Positions 1 to 9,432 of a stretch of 64,000 nt of DNA are shown in pieces. The stretch's first letter is position 1, and every line of letters begins with the position of its first letter. The notes under the pieces were generated by a model. That model was not told the origin of the DNA and made no database searches. It worked only from the letters and a program-made list of their open reading frames with translations. This DNA is from Synechococcus sp. 1G10 (GTDB taxonomy: Bacteria; Cyanobacteriota; Cyanobacteriia; PCC-6307; Cyanobiaceae): contig NZ_NQKW01000017.1 in the NCBI RefSeq assembly GCF_002252625.1, positions 1-64,000 on the forward strand. The letters are read 5' to 3'. The position numbers and the translations under genes are program-made.

Positions 1-316
1 CGGCGACGGTGAGGACACGGAGCTGCTGGATCTGCTGCAGGGGGATGGAGAGCTGCCGGCGGAGAGCGTGGACAGCGAGTGCCTGCGGGGCGACATGCGG
101 GCACTGCTGGAGCAACTGCCGGAGCTGCAGCGGAGCGTGCTGACCATGCGGTTCGGCATTGACGTTGAGGAGCCCATGAGCCTCACGGGCATCGGCCGCA
201 TTCTTGGCATGAGCCGGGATCGCGTCCGCAACCTGGAGCGCGACGGCCTGGCGGCCCTGCGTCGTCTCAGTGATCAGGTCAAGGAATACAGCGATGCGGC
301 AATGATTCAGATGTAA
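1..316 (+). CDS. RNA polymerase sigma-70 family factor, C-terminal part (5' end outside window)
   Basis: Only the last 104 codons are present; the frame is open from base 2 to the TAA at 314-316. The sequence is a sigma-70 region 4: an ALLEQLPELQRSVLTMRFGI stretch followed by the helix-turn-helix GRILGMSRDRVRNLE, which contacts the -35 promoter element. The short acidic lead-in (DTELLDLLQGDGELPAES) is where group 1 and group 2 cyanobacterial sigma factors carry the region 3/4 linker. It is most likely a group 2 (SigA-like, non-essential) factor, because the tail after region 4 is short and ends in an unusual SDAAMIQM. Regions 1-3, which would decide the group, lie outside the window. The last codons overlap a short direct repeat (see 299-354). 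Confidence 0.9.
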   Translation, partial: GDGEDTELLDLLQGDGELPAESVDSECLRGDMRALLEQLPELQRSVLTMRFGIDVEEPMSLTGIGRILGMSRDRVRNLERDGLAALRRLSDQVKEYSDAAMIQM

Positions 317-354
317 CAAGGGTTCAGATGTAGCAATGATTCAGGTGTGACAAG
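299..354 (+). repeat. Imperfect direct repeat across the sigma-factor stop codon
   Basis: A 22-base unit at 299-320, beginning GCAATGATTCAG and ending ACAAG, recurs at 333-354 with two differences. The 12 bases between them contain a third partial copy (TTCAGATGTA). The first copy encodes the last residues and stop of the sigma factor, so the gene's present end may have been created by local duplication. Confidence 0.75.
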
Positions 355-542
355 AAAGGAGACAATAATGCTGGCTTCCAGCCGCCTTCTTGCCGCCAAA
401 CAACGAGTTTTGCCCTCCTGAATTACTCGACTTTAATGTCGCAATTTTTCCTGATTCATTGGAATTGAATGCTGAAGATCAATCGCCGTCTCCAATCAAT
501 CTGAGCTGAATTGATACGATCGCTGCTTCCGCGCGATCGTGG
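317..542. other. AT-rich intergenic region between sigma factor and GtrII-like gene
   Basis: This 226-base gap is visibly richer in A+T than the flanking genes, with runs such as the stretch near 421-470. I see no convincing ORF, tRNA or strong terminator. It probably holds the promoter of the following membrane-protein gene, but I cannot pick a clear -35/-10 pair. Confidence 0.5.
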
Positions 543-2117
543 ATGTTGCACCACCCTGGCTCAGATGCTCTTGGCGAGGACCCTCCGCAAGTCCCGTTCT
601 TGCAGCCTGGGCCAGGGGCCATTCGCCAGTTCAAGGCCTGTCTGGTGGCTGGATTGCTGCTGGTGCTGCCGATCCTTCTCTTCGTTCACCGCTACATCGA
701 CGACTACGGCCGCTCGATGGATGGGGAGTTCCGCTGGACCGAAGTGGGGCGTCCCCTGGCAGATGGCCTTTTCGCCCTCGTGAATCTGGGGGCTCCGGCC
801 GTGGCCGTCGCTCCGCTGCACCAGCTTCTGGCTGTAGTGGTGCTGGCTCTCACGGCTGCGGTGGCTGCGCGCGCCTACGGGCTGCGCTCACCTCTCTGGA
901 GCGCACTGGCCACCCTGCCGTTGCTTGGGCAGCCCTATGCCCTGGAAAACCTGTCATACGGGTTCGATTCCTTCTTTATGGCCATAGCCCTGGGACTGGC
1001 CGTTGTGGCTGCCGTGGTGCTCCACCGGGTGGTCACGAGGCAGGGGCTGCTTGTGAGCGCGGCTCTCTTGCTGGCCTCCCTCTGCCTCTACCAGCCAGCC
1101 ACCAGTGGCTTCCTGCCCTTTGCTCTGATGTTGGTGGTGGGGGAATGCCTGGGCCTGGCGACGCCGGTGCTGGCCCGTCCCTCCCTCCGGCAAAGGCTGG
1201 TGCGCGTGTGGGTCACCTATGGCCTGGCGCTGGCCAGCTACCTGATGCTGATGCGGCTGGTGTTGCAGGAGCGCACTTCGTACGCCACCGAACAGGGCCG
1301 GGCGCTCCCACTCGACGCGGCCCTGCCCGCCCAGCTCCTGCGCCATGCCATGGAGTTCTGGAGGGTCCTCTTCGATGACTGGAGTCGCTGGCCGATCTGC
1401 GTCCCCTGGCTCCTGCTGCCGTTGGCCTATGCCGTCGTGGTCTGGATCGCTGTGGGGCGTCCGCCGATGGGCCGCCGTGGCCGCCTGGAGAGGTTGGGCT
1501 GCACGGCTCTGGTCCTGGCGGCCGTGGCACTGATCGCCCTGGTGTCACCCGGTGCCCTGCTGGGCCTGGAGGATCCTCTGGCCCGGGTGCCGCGCCTGCT
1601 GCTGTTTATTGGCCCGCTGCTCTCGGCGCTGGCCCTGCAGATCGTGGCGGGGACCGATCAGCTCGGCTGGAGGCTGATCCCCCGGGCTGCGGTGGCTGCC
1701 CTTGCCTGGTTGCTGGTGGTGGTTGCCTATGCCTACGGCCATGCCACCGCGGCCCAGGCGATTTATGAGCAGGGTAAAGTCTCTCGGCTCATCGACGGGA
1801 TCTCCCGGCTGCAGGTGCAGCTGCCGGAGGACAGGCTCACGGCGGTTCGCTTCGAAGGTGGCATGCCGCAATCACCGACGCTGCACAACAGCCAGACCAA
1901 GTTCCCTCTGCTGGACCGCCTGGTGCCTCGGCTGATCAACGACGACTGGATCTGGGGACGCAAGCAGCTCCAGTTCCATGGCCTGGCGCTCGAGCGCAGC
2001 AAGCTGGAGTCGGGGGCGTTTCCTGATGGCCCCTGCTTTCCTTCAGAGATCACCGCCTGCAGTGCCGAGTACAGCCTGCACGTGCAGGACGGGACCGTGC
2101 TGGTGCGCATGCTCTGA
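543..2117 (+). CDS. GtrII-like multi-membrane-span glucosyltransferase family protein
   Basis: This 524-residue protein is built almost entirely of hydrophobic segments, about ten to twelve predicted membrane helices starting near residue 30. The first extracytoplasmic loop carries YIDDYGRSMDG followed by GRPLADGLFALVNLG, the arrangement typical of the GtrII family (O-antigen glucosyl transferases of the GT-C fold). The acidic pair DD is the expected catalytic or metal-binding position in that fold. Such enzymes move glucose from a lipid-linked donor onto a surface polysaccharide. No glycosyl-lipid synthesis partner is adjacent, so the acceptor is unknown. The hydrophilic C-terminus (about residues 420-524) lies outside the membrane core and contains two cysteine-bearing stretches. 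ATG at 543 is the first usable start. Confidence 0.75.
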   Translation: MLHHPGSDALGEDPPQVPFLQPGPGAIRQFKACLVAGLLLVLPILLFVHRYIDDYGRSMDGEFRWTEVGRPLADGLFALVNLGAPAVAVAPLHQLLAVVVLALTAAVAARAYGLRSPLWSALATLPLLGQPYALENLSYGFDSFFMAIALGLAVVAAVVLHRVVTRQGLLVSAALLLASLCLYQPATSGFLPFALMLVVGECLGLATPVLARPSLRQRLVRVWVTYGLALASYLMLMRLVLQERTSYATEQGRALPLDAALPAQLLRHAMEFWRVLFDDWSRWPICVPWLLLPLAYAVVVWIAVGRPPMGRRGRLERLGCTALVLAAVALIALVSPGALLGLEDPLARVPRLLLFIGPLLSALALQIVAGTDQLGWRLIPRAAVAALAWLLVVVAYAYGHATAAQAIYEQGKVSRLIDGISRLQVQLPEDRLTAVRFEGGMPQSPTLHNSQTKFPLLDRLVPRLINDDWIWGRKQLQFHGLALERSKLESGAFPDGPCFPSEITACSAEYSLHVQDGTVLVRML

Positions 2118-2175
2118 GGCCTTGAGTGACGCGATCTGAGCTGCCTACGCTGCCTGCGACCCGATCCGCTACCCC

Positions 2176-2637
2176 GTGAACGAGGCCAGCTTGCTACCGC
2201 CTGTCCAGGTGATCGGTGTCGGGGTGGTGCTCGATGACGCCGCGCGGGTGCTGATCGATCAACGGCTGGAGGAAGGTCTGTTAGGGGGGCTTTGGGAGTT
2301 CCCGGGCGGCAAGCAGGAGCCTGGCGAGCCGATCGGCGACACCATTCGGCGGGAACTGCGCGAGGAGCTGGCGATTGAGGTCGAGGTGGGTGAGGAGCTG
2401 ATTCGCCTGGAGCACGACTACAGCCAAAAGCGGCTGCGCTTCATCGTCCACCTCTGTCGCTGGAGCTGCGGCGAGCCCCAGCCTCTGGCCAGCCAGCAGG
2501 TGCGCTGGGTGGAGCCGGAGCGGCTCGCTGAGTTTCCCTTCCCGGCTGCCAACGCGCGGATCATTGCCGCTCTGCACTCCTGGCTTGGAGGCCCGGAAAA
2601 TCCCGGCCATGGTGGGCGGGAGCTGCCATCGGCCTGA
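2176..2637 (+). CDS. mutT: MutT-type Nudix hydrolase (8-oxo-dGTP diphosphatase family)
   Basis: This 153-residue protein has a clear Nudix box, GGKQEPGEPIGDTIRRELRE followed by EL, near residues 43-65, with the REL-REE glutamates that bind magnesium. The strand before it (GLLGGLWEFPG) matches the MutT subgroup, which removes 8-oxo-dGTP from the nucleotide pool. The start is GTG at 2176. The stop (TGA 2635-2637) overlaps the ATG of the downstream kinase by one base, so the two are probably translated together. The substrate is inferred from the family; other Nudix substrates cannot be excluded. Confidence 0.9.
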   Translation: MNEASLLPPVQVIGVGVVLDDAARVLIDQRLEEGLLGGLWEFPGGKQEPGEPIGDTIRRELREELAIEVEVGEELIRLEHDYSQKRLRFIVHLCRWSCGEPQPLASQQVRWVEPERLAEFPFPAANARIIAALHSWLGGPENPGHGGRELPSA

Positions 2638-3645
2638 TGACCACCCTGTCCCAGGTGCTGTGTTTCGGCGAAGCGATTGTGGATCGCCTCGGTCCCCCGG
2701 GCGGTGACCCGGCAACGGATCAACCCGTCGAGGACTGCCTCGGCGGGGCTCCCGCCAATGTGGCCTGCGCTCTGGCCAGGCTGGGCACTGGCTCGGCTTT
2801 GTTGGGGCGCCTCGGCGAAGATGGGATCGGTGCTGCCTTCCGCGAGCTCTTCAGCTCCCGGGGTGTGGACATCAGGGCCTTGCAGTGGGATCCGAGGCGG
2901 CCCAGTCGCACGGTGCTGGTGCGGCGCGACAGCGCGGGGGATCGCAGCTTCGGTGGCTTTGCCGGTGAGCGGGGCGACGGGTTCGCGGATCAGGCCGTGG
3001 AGGCTGCGGCCCTGGCGGCACCGCTGGAGGAGCTGATCGCCGCTGCCCGCTGGTTGCTCGTGGGCACGATTCCGCTGGCTTCTGAAGCCTCAGCCGCTTC
3101 CCTGCACCTGGCTCAGGAGCGCGCCGCGGCGGACGGGATCCCCCTGGCCCTTGATGTGAACTGGCGCCCCACCTTCTGGCCCGGCCCGCCTGAGCAGGCC
3201 CTGGCCCGTATCCGGCCCCTGCTGGCCTCGGCTGCCTTAATCAAGGTGTCCGCCGAGGAGGCCGACTGGATCGCCAGCAGCCGCGACCCCCAGCGGATCA
3301 GCGACTCCCTACCCCTGGGGCCGGCCGTGCTGATTACCGACGGTCCAGGCGCCCTGAGCTGGTGGCTGGGCGGCCAGACCGGCCGCCTGGAGGCCTTCAG
3401 GGTGCCGGTGGTGGACACCACCGGGGCGGGGCGACGCTTTCCTGGCAGGGCTGCTGCACCGTCTCTGCCAGGAGCCGGAGCTGCTGGCCTGCGGCAGCAC
3501 GGAGCGGGTGCTGGAAGCCATGCGCTTTGCCAGCGCCTGCGGCGCCCTGGTCTGCCAGGGTGCCGGGGCGATCGATCCCCAGCCCACCCAGGCTCAGGTG
3601 CTGGCGTTTCTGGAGAAGATGGGGCCAGGCTCCTCGGGAGCCTGA
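2637..3645 (+). pseudogene. PfkB-family sugar kinase (fructokinase-like), interrupted by a frameshift near 3431
   Basis: The first 264 codons encode a good ribokinase/PfkB protein: N-terminal CFGEAIVDRLG, GGAPANVACALARLG (sugar-binding signature 1), and DVNWRPTFW. At signature 2 the frame reads VVDTTGAG then RRFPGRAA. Dropping one G from the run GGGG at 3428-3431 restores DTTGAGDAFLAGLLHRLCQ and continues to ...FLEKMGPGSSGA with a stop at 3643-3645, the normal end for the family. The lost residue is the catalytic Asp of GAGD. As written the frame runs on to 4190 through the antisense of tsaE, giving a meaningless tail. Either this is a real recent inactivation or a one-base homopolymer sequencing error. 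The 3' end overlaps tsaE (opposite strand) by 52 bases. Confidence 0.85.
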
Positions 3646-4103
3646 ACCAGCGCCCGACGACCGTCAGCATCGAACAGCAACTGCACCTGCCATGCCGGCC
3701 CGGGCGTGAAGCGCAGCCGCTGAGGCCATTCCACCGCCAGCACCGCCCCCAGGTCCAGGGCCTCCTCCTCCTCCTGGGCGAACAGCTCTTCGGCTGCTTC
3801 CGGCTGCTCCAGCCGGTAGAGATCCAGGTGGACGAGGGCGTTGGGCTGGCCGTCAGCGCCCAGGCCGCTGTAGTGCTGGGCCAGGGCGAAGGTGGGGCTG
3901 GTGATCGGCTCGGTAATCCCCAGACCCTGGGCCAGGCCCTGCACCAGGCAGGTCTTGCCGGCGCCGAGATCTCCCTTCAGCAAAAGGAGCCGGGGCCCTT
4001 TGCTCAGCAGCAAGGCCGCCAGTTCACGTCCCAACTGACGGGTCGCAGCAGCATCGCTCAGGTGCTGTTGCCAGCCCTGCCAGCAGCCATTGACCTCGCC
4101 CAT
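3594..4103 (-). CDS. tsaE: TsaE, ATPase of tRNA threonylcarbamoyladenosine (t6A) synthesis
   Basis: This 169-residue P-loop protein carries GDLGAGKTCLVQGLAQGLG (Walker A, near residues 44-62) followed by the family-typical ITSPTFALAQHYSG and the LVHLDLYRLEQPE Walker-B-like strand. TsaE works with TsaB and TsaD to install t6A at position 37 of ANN-decoding tRNAs. The length is normal (about 150-170). It is convergent with, and overlaps, the 3' end of the PfkB gene. Its start lies 104 bases from that of ahcY on the other strand, so the two are divergently expressed. Confidence 0.93.
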   Translation of the reverse strand: MGEVNGCWQGWQQHLSDAAATRQLGRELAALLLSKGPRLLLLKGDLGAGKTCLVQGLAQGLGITEPITSPTFALAQHYSGLGADGQPNALVHLDLYRLEQPEAAEELFAQEEEEALDLGAVLAVEWPQRLRFTPGPAWQVQLLFDADGRRALVQAPEEPGPIFSRNAST

Positions 4104-4180
4104 GCCCTCGCACCGCCTGTAGATTTGCTCACAGCGAGCCCGAAGCCTCGGCGTCTCTGCAGATATTTCAACCCATCCTC

Positions 4181-4195
4181 CTCCCTTTGAGGGAG
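4181..4195 (+). promoter_or_regulatory. Small hairpin carrying the likely ahcY ribosome-binding site
   Basis: CTCCC (4181-4185), loop TTTGA, GGGAG (4191-4195): a perfect 5-bp stem ending 12 bases before the ahcY ATG. The 3' arm contains the only GGAG near the start, so pairing would hide the ribosome-binding site. It is too small to be a known SAH riboswitch, and I see none of that riboswitch's conserved core. Confidence 0.35.
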
Positions 4196-4207
4196 CGTCC
4201 TTAACCC

Positions 4208-5668
<1,461 letters not shown>

Positions 5669-5686
5669 GTCCGTCCCTGGGACAGC

Positions 5687-5711
5687 GGCTGCTGAGGAAG
5701 TCTCAGCAGCC
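5687..5711 (+). terminator. Hairpin after ahcY (terminator-like, no T tract)
   Basis: GGCTGCTGAG / CTCAGCAGCC, 10 perfect base pairs with a GAAGT loop, 19 bases after the ahcY stop. No run of T follows, as is common in cyanobacteria, so this may be a terminator or a 3'-end stabiliser. Confidence 0.6.
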
Positions 5712-5761
5712 TGGGCAGGTCTCCACCCCATGGAAGACTTGCAGATGTCGCGGATGACCGG

Positions 5762-6418
5762 ATGCAGATTGAACTGATCCAGAAGCTACCGGAGTTGATC
5801 GGTGCGGCCGTGGCTGCCAATCCGATCGCCGGGTACGGAGCCATCTTCGGGGCCATGTTTCTGGAGAATCTTTTCCCCCCCATCCCCTCGGAGCTGATCA
5901 TGCCTCTGGGGGGTTTTTATGTGCAGCAGGGACAGCTGGCCTTTGTGCCCGTGGTACTGGCGGGGCTGGCTGGCACGGTGCTGGGGGCCCTGCCGTGGTA
6001 CGGCGTCGGTCGTCTGGTCAATGAAGAGCGCATCGAGCGCTGGCTTGAGCGCCATGGCCGCTGGATCGGCATCAGCCCTCAGGAACTGCACCGCAGCCGC
6101 ACCTGGTTCAACCGCCACGGCACTGCACTGGTGTTCTGGGGCCGGCTGGTGCCTGGCATCCGCACGCTGATCTCCGTGCCTGCCGGCATCGAGATGATGC
6201 CGCTTGTCCCCTTCCTGCTCTGGACCACGGCCGGCAGCCTGATCTGGACCCTGCTGCTGACCGTGGCGGGAATGGCGCTGGGGAAGGGCTACACGAATGT
6301 GGAGGTCTGGCTGGAGCCCGTGGCCCAGGCGATCAAGGTGCTGCTGGTGCTGGTGGTGCTGGCCTTCGGGGTCTGGCTGGGGCTGAGGACCTGGAAAAAG
6401 CGTCAGGACAGCCCCTGA
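5762..6418 (+). CDS. DedA-family membrane protein
   Basis: This 218-residue integral membrane protein has the DedA (VTT / SNARE-associated) layout: an N-terminal re-entrant segment with FLENLFPPIPSELIMPLGGF, then FWGRLVPGIRTLISVPAGIE. The last contains the family's conserved GR-x-x-P-x-x-R motif, and a final hydrophobic helix closes the protein. DedA proteins are linked to flipping of undecaprenyl phosphate or phospholipids and to proton-motive-force homeostasis; which role applies here cannot be told from sequence. It converges on ssb across a repeat-containing gap. Confidence 0.92.
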   Translation: MQIELIQKLPELIGAAVAANPIAGYGAIFGAMFLENLFPPIPSELIMPLGGFYVQQGQLAFVPVVLAGLAGTVLGALPWYGVGRLVNEERIERWLERHGRWIGISPQELHRSRTWFNRHGTALVFWGRLVPGIRTLISVPAGIEMMPLVPFLLWTTAGSLIWTLLLTVAGMALGKGYTNVEVWLEPVAQAIKVLLVLVVLAFGVWLGLRTWKKRQDSP

Positions 6419-6430
6419 CGCGAGTCCACT

Positions 6431-6497
6431 GAACCAAGACTCTTGAACCGAGGCTGTTGAACCAAGGCTCTTGAACGAGGCCGCTGAAGCAGATCTT
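6431..6497. repeat. 14-bp tandem repeat between dedA and ssb
   Basis: GAACCAAGACTCTT (6431-6444), GAACCGAGGCTGTT (6445-6458) and GAACCAAGGCTCTT (6459-6472) are followed by decayed copies at 6473-6485 and 6486-6497. It lies just downstream of the dedA stop and ends a few bases before the ssb stop on the other strand. Confidence 0.85.
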
Positions 6498-6508
6498 CCC
6501 GATCAGTT

Positions 6509-6925
6509 TCAGAAGGGCACTTCCTCGCTGCTGGGTTCGCCGCCGCCGTAAGCACCGCCGCCGAAACCTCCATCGCTGCCACCCTCGCCATAAGCCCCCT
6601 GCTCGGCGTCGCGCTTGGAGCCCAGCAGCTCAAGCCGGTCGACCCGCACCACGGGCTTGCTGCGCTCCTCGCCGGTGGCGCGGTCCGTCCAGCGGTCGAG
6701 CTTGAAGGAGCCGATGATGCCCAGCAGCGACCCCTTGCGGACGTAGTCGGCAGCCACCTGGGCCTGCTTGCCCCAGATCTCGAGGTTGAACCAGTCAGGC
6801 TCGTCGTCGCGGCTGCGGCGGTTCACGGCCAGCGTGAGGTTGGCCACCACACTGCCTGATTCGAAGTAGCGCACTTCGGGGTCGCGGCCGGCACGGCCGA
6901 CGAGGGTCACGGAATTCACACTCAT
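6509..6925 (-). CDS. ssb: Single-stranded DNA-binding protein
   Basis: This 138-residue SSB begins MSVNSVTLVGRAGRDPEVRYFE, the OB-fold start of cyanobacterial SSBs, and runs through LTLAVNRRSRDDEPDWFNLE. A glycine-rich linker and the acidic protein-interaction tip EPSSEEVPF end the protein. It binds single-stranded DNA in replication, repair and recombination. The open frame extends 47 codons upstream, but I place the start at the ATG at 6925: homology begins exactly there and CTGGAG lies at the right distance upstream. The upstream extension overlaps the mreB leader. Divergent from mreB. Confidence 0.95.
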   Translation of the reverse strand: MSVNSVTLVGRAGRDPEVRYFESGSVVANLTLAVNRRSRDDEPDWFNLEIWGKQAQVAADYVRKGSLLGIIGSFKLDRWTDRATGEERSKPVVRVDRLELLGSKRDAEQGAYGEGGSDGGFGGGAYGGGEPSSEEVPF

Positions 6926-7095
6926 TGGGGTCTCCAGAAAAGGGGGGGATGGGGTCACTTGGACCCATGATGCGCCACGTCCTGCAGCGCTTCTTTCTGC
7001 TGGTTCCACCCTTTGACCCGGATGTCCCACCCCGGCTCCAGCCAAGGAGGTTTCAAAGGGCCCCACCTATGATTGCCCCCGCTTGCACCGCTCCA

Positions 7096-8142
7096 GTGTT
7101 TTTTCGTCGTTTCCAGCTCTCCCGCGACATCGGCATCGATCTGGGAACGGCCAACACCTTGATGTACGTGTCCGGTAAGGGGATCGTGCTGCAGGAACCG
7201 TCGGTGGTGGCGCTTGATCTGGAGAGGGGCGTGCCCCTGGCGGTGGGCGATGAGGCCAAGCTGATGCTGGGCCGCACACCCGGCAATATCCGCGCCGTAC
7301 GTCCCTTGCGCGATGGGGTGATCGCCGACTTCGACGCGGCCGAGATGATGATCAAGTCGTTCATCCAGAAGGGCAACGAAGGCCGCGGCATCGTGGCGCC
7401 ACGGCTGGTGATCGGCATTCCCAGCGGCGTCACCGGGGTGGAGCGCCGGGCGGTGCGGGAGGCGGGTCTGGCCGGTGCGCGCGAGGTGCATCTGATCGAT
7501 GAGCCGGTGGCGGCCGCCATCGGCGCCGGTCTGCCGGTCACCGAACCCGTTGGCACCATGATCGTCGACATCGGCGGTGGCACCACTGAAGTGGCCGTGC
7601 TCAGCCTCGGCGGCACCGTGCTCAGTGAGTCGGTGCGGGTGGCGGGCGATGAGATCAGCGAAGCCATCACGGTGTACCTCAAGAAGGTGCACAACCTGGT
7701 GGTGGGCGAGCGCACCGCCGAAGAGATCAAGATCAGGATCGGCTCCGCCTTCCCCGACGACGCTCACGACGAATCCTCGATGGATGTGCGCGGCCTGCAC
7801 CTGCTCTCCGGCCTGCCCCGCACGATCAATGTGCGTGCCGGTGACATCCGCGAGGCGATGGCCGAACCGCTCAACGTGATCGTCGAAGCCGTGAAACGCA
7901 CCCTGGAGCGCACCCCGCCCGAGCTGGCTGCCGACATCGTCGATCGCGGCATCATGCTGGCGGGCGGTGGCGCCCTGGTGCGGGGCATCAGCGAGCTGAT
8001 CAGCCACGAAACCGGCATCCTCACCCACGTGGCTCAGGATCCCCTGCTCTGTGTGGTCAACGGCTGCGGCCAGGTACTGGAGGATTACAAGCGCCTGGAG
8101 CGGGTGCTCGACACCCCTGACTTCACCCGTCTCTCCAGCTGA
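7096..8142 (+). CDS. mreB: Rod-shape-determining protein MreB
   Basis: This actin-like ATPase of about 348 residues forms filaments under the membrane and guides cell-wall synthesis. Motifs: IGIDLGTANTLMYVSGKGIV (phosphate 1), DEPVAAAIGAGLPV, MIVDIGGGTTEVAVLSLGG (phosphate 2) and GIMLAGGGALVRGISELI (adenosine). Start choice: cyanobacterial MreB proteins begin (M/V)FFRRFQ(L/F)SRDIGIDLG, matching the GTG at 7096. An in-frame ATG at 7069 would add nine residues (IAPACTAP), and a still longer frame from 6925 is not supported by homology. The AAGGAGG at 7044-7050 is too far from either start to decide. First gene of a mreB-mreC-mreD-binding protein operon. Confidence 0.95.
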   Translation: MFFRRFQLSRDIGIDLGTANTLMYVSGKGIVLQEPSVVALDLERGVPLAVGDEAKLMLGRTPGNIRAVRPLRDGVIADFDAAEMMIKSFIQKGNEGRGIVAPRLVIGIPSGVTGVERRAVREAGLAGAREVHLIDEPVAAAIGAGLPVTEPVGTMIVDIGGGTTEVAVLSLGGTVLSESVRVAGDEISEAITVYLKKVHNLVVGERTAEEIKIRIGSAFPDDAHDESSMDVRGLHLLSGLPRTINVRAGDIREAMAEPLNVIVEAVKRTLERTPPELAADIVDRGIMLAGGGALVRGISELISHETGILTHVAQDPLLCVVNGCGQVLEDYKRLERVLDTPDFTRLSS

Positions 8143-8147
8143 GTCCG

Positions 8148-8912
8148 GTGCCGTTCGGCCGCCTCTCCCGCGTCCCCTGGCTGGGGCAGGTGGTCGGAGC
8201 CTGGCCCTTGGCCCTGGTGGCGATCGCCCTGGTGGCGGTCCGGCTCAGCAAGGGTGCCCTGCTCAGCGATGCCTACGCCCTGCTCAGCCGCCCCTTCTGG
8301 CCCGGCAGCGCTCAGAAGGAGTGGTTGCAGGCGGCCCAGCAGCTGGATCAGCAGACCAGGCTCAGCCAGCTTGAGCTCGACAACCGCCGCCTGCGCAGCC
8401 TGCTCGATCTGCAGCGGGCCGATCCCGGCACGGTCACCGCACCGGTGATCTCGCGTGAACCCGGTGGCTGGTGGCATCAGCTGGTGCTGGGGGTCGGTGG
8501 GCTGCAGGGCATCCGGGCGGGGGATTCGGTGATTGGCCCCGGCGGCCTGATCGGGCGGGTGGAGAGCGTCACCCCCACCACGGCGAGGGTGGCCCTCCTC
8601 ACCGATACCGCCAGCAAGGTGGGTGTGTGGGTGGGGCGCACCCAGCGCCATGGCCTGCTCACCGGGGTCGGCAGCAGCAGGCCTGTGCTGCGCTTTCTCG
8701 AGAAGGATCCCCAGGTGCGCCCGGGCGATGTGGTCGTGACCTCCCCTGCCAGCACGCTGGTGCCGCCTGGCCTGAGCGTGGGGGTGATTCAGTCGGTGGA
8801 TGACAAGGCGGTGCCGGCCACGCTGGCGGTGGTGCAGCTGAGTGCCCCGGTGGCCTCGGTCGACTGGGTGCAGGTGCTCACCCGCCGGGAGGCGGCCCCG
8901 GCGGGACCCTGA
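8148..8912 (+). CDS. mreC: Rod-shape-determining protein MreC
   Basis: This 254-residue protein has an N-terminal membrane anchor (AWPLALVAIALVAVRLS), then a coiled-coil stretch (QAAQQLDQQTRLSQLELDNR) leading into the beta-barrel periplasmic domain with VISREPGGWWHQLVLGVGG, IGPGGLIGRV and VVVTSPASTLVPPGL. This is the standard MreC arrangement. MreC couples MreB filaments to the transpeptidases outside the membrane. GTG start at 8148, five bases after the mreB stop; mreD begins three bases after its end. Confidence 0.95.
   Translation: MPFGRLSRVPWLGQVVGAWPLALVAIALVAVRLSKGALLSDAYALLSRPFWPGSAQKEWLQAAQQLDQQTRLSQLELDNRRLRSLLDLQRADPGTVTAPVISREPGGWWHQLVLGVGGLQGIRAGDSVIGPGGLIGRVESVTPTTARVALLTDTASKVGVWVGRTQRHGLLTGVGSSRPVLRFLEKDPQVRPGDVVVTSPASTLVPPGLSVGVIQSVDDKAVPATLAVVQLSAPVASVDWVQVLTRREAAPAGP
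8220..8227. repeat. HIP1 palindrome (GCGATCGC), one of at least seven in the window
   Basis: GCGATCGC, the highly iterated palindrome of many cyanobacteria. Further copies seen at 15109, 16863, 22133, 22777, 37741 and 59219. Random expectation for one octamer in 64 kb is about one. Confidence 0.85.
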
Positions 8913-8915
8913 ACC

Positions 8916-9428
8916 ATGGCCAGCCTGCACAACCGCCCACTGTTTGTGGTCAGCGCCCTGGTGGTGCCGTTGCTCACCCTGGCGGCGCCCGGCGTCCTGC
9001 GGATCGGCGGGGTTCCCCCCAGCTGGGCTGTGCTCTGGCTGCTGCCCTGGTCGCTGGCCGATGGACCGCTGTCCGGTGCCCTGGCGGGGCTGGCCCTGGG
9101 CCTGCTGCTCGACTGCCTCCAACTCGGTGGAGCCACCCAGATGCCCGCTCTGGCCCTGCTGGGCTGGTGGTGGGGCCGGCTGCCGCGGCGGGGCCCGCCG
9201 ATCGAGCGCAGCTTCAGCCTGGGCCTGCTGGCCATGCTCGGCAGCGCAGTGCTGGGGGCGAGTGTGCTGCTGCAGCGCCAGGCCGGCGGCGGCTGGGCGG
9301 CACTGCTCACGGCGGCGAGCCTGCACACCCTGCTGGCCCAGGTGTTGGTCACGGCCCTGCTGGCACCGATGATCTGTTCGTTGCTGCTGCTGCTCTGGCG
9401 ACGGCACAGTGCCAGCGCACGGGGGTGA
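8916..9428 (+). CDS. mreD: Rod-shape-determining protein MreD
   Basis: This 170-residue very hydrophobic protein has about five or six membrane helices. The segment WLLPWSLADGPLSGALAGLALGLLLD, read in overlapping parts, is the recognisable MreD core. Sequence similarity in this family is weak, so the call rests on topology, length and position directly behind mreC. It ends four bases before the next gene, so the four genes are probably one operon. Confidence 0.88.
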   Translation: MASLHNRPLFVVSALVVPLLTLAAPGVLRIGGVPPSWAVLWLLPWSLADGPLSGALAGLALGLLLDCLQLGGATQMPALALLGWWWGRLPRRGPPIERSFSLGLLAMLGSAVLGASVLLQRQAGGGWAALLTAASLHTLLAQVLVTALLAPMICSLLLLLWRRHSASARG

Positions 9429-9432
9429 TGGG

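Noticed and set aside
4104-4207. SAH or SAM riboswitch ahead of ahcY
   Set aside because: None of the conserved cores is visible; only a 5-bp hairpin at the ribosome-binding site.
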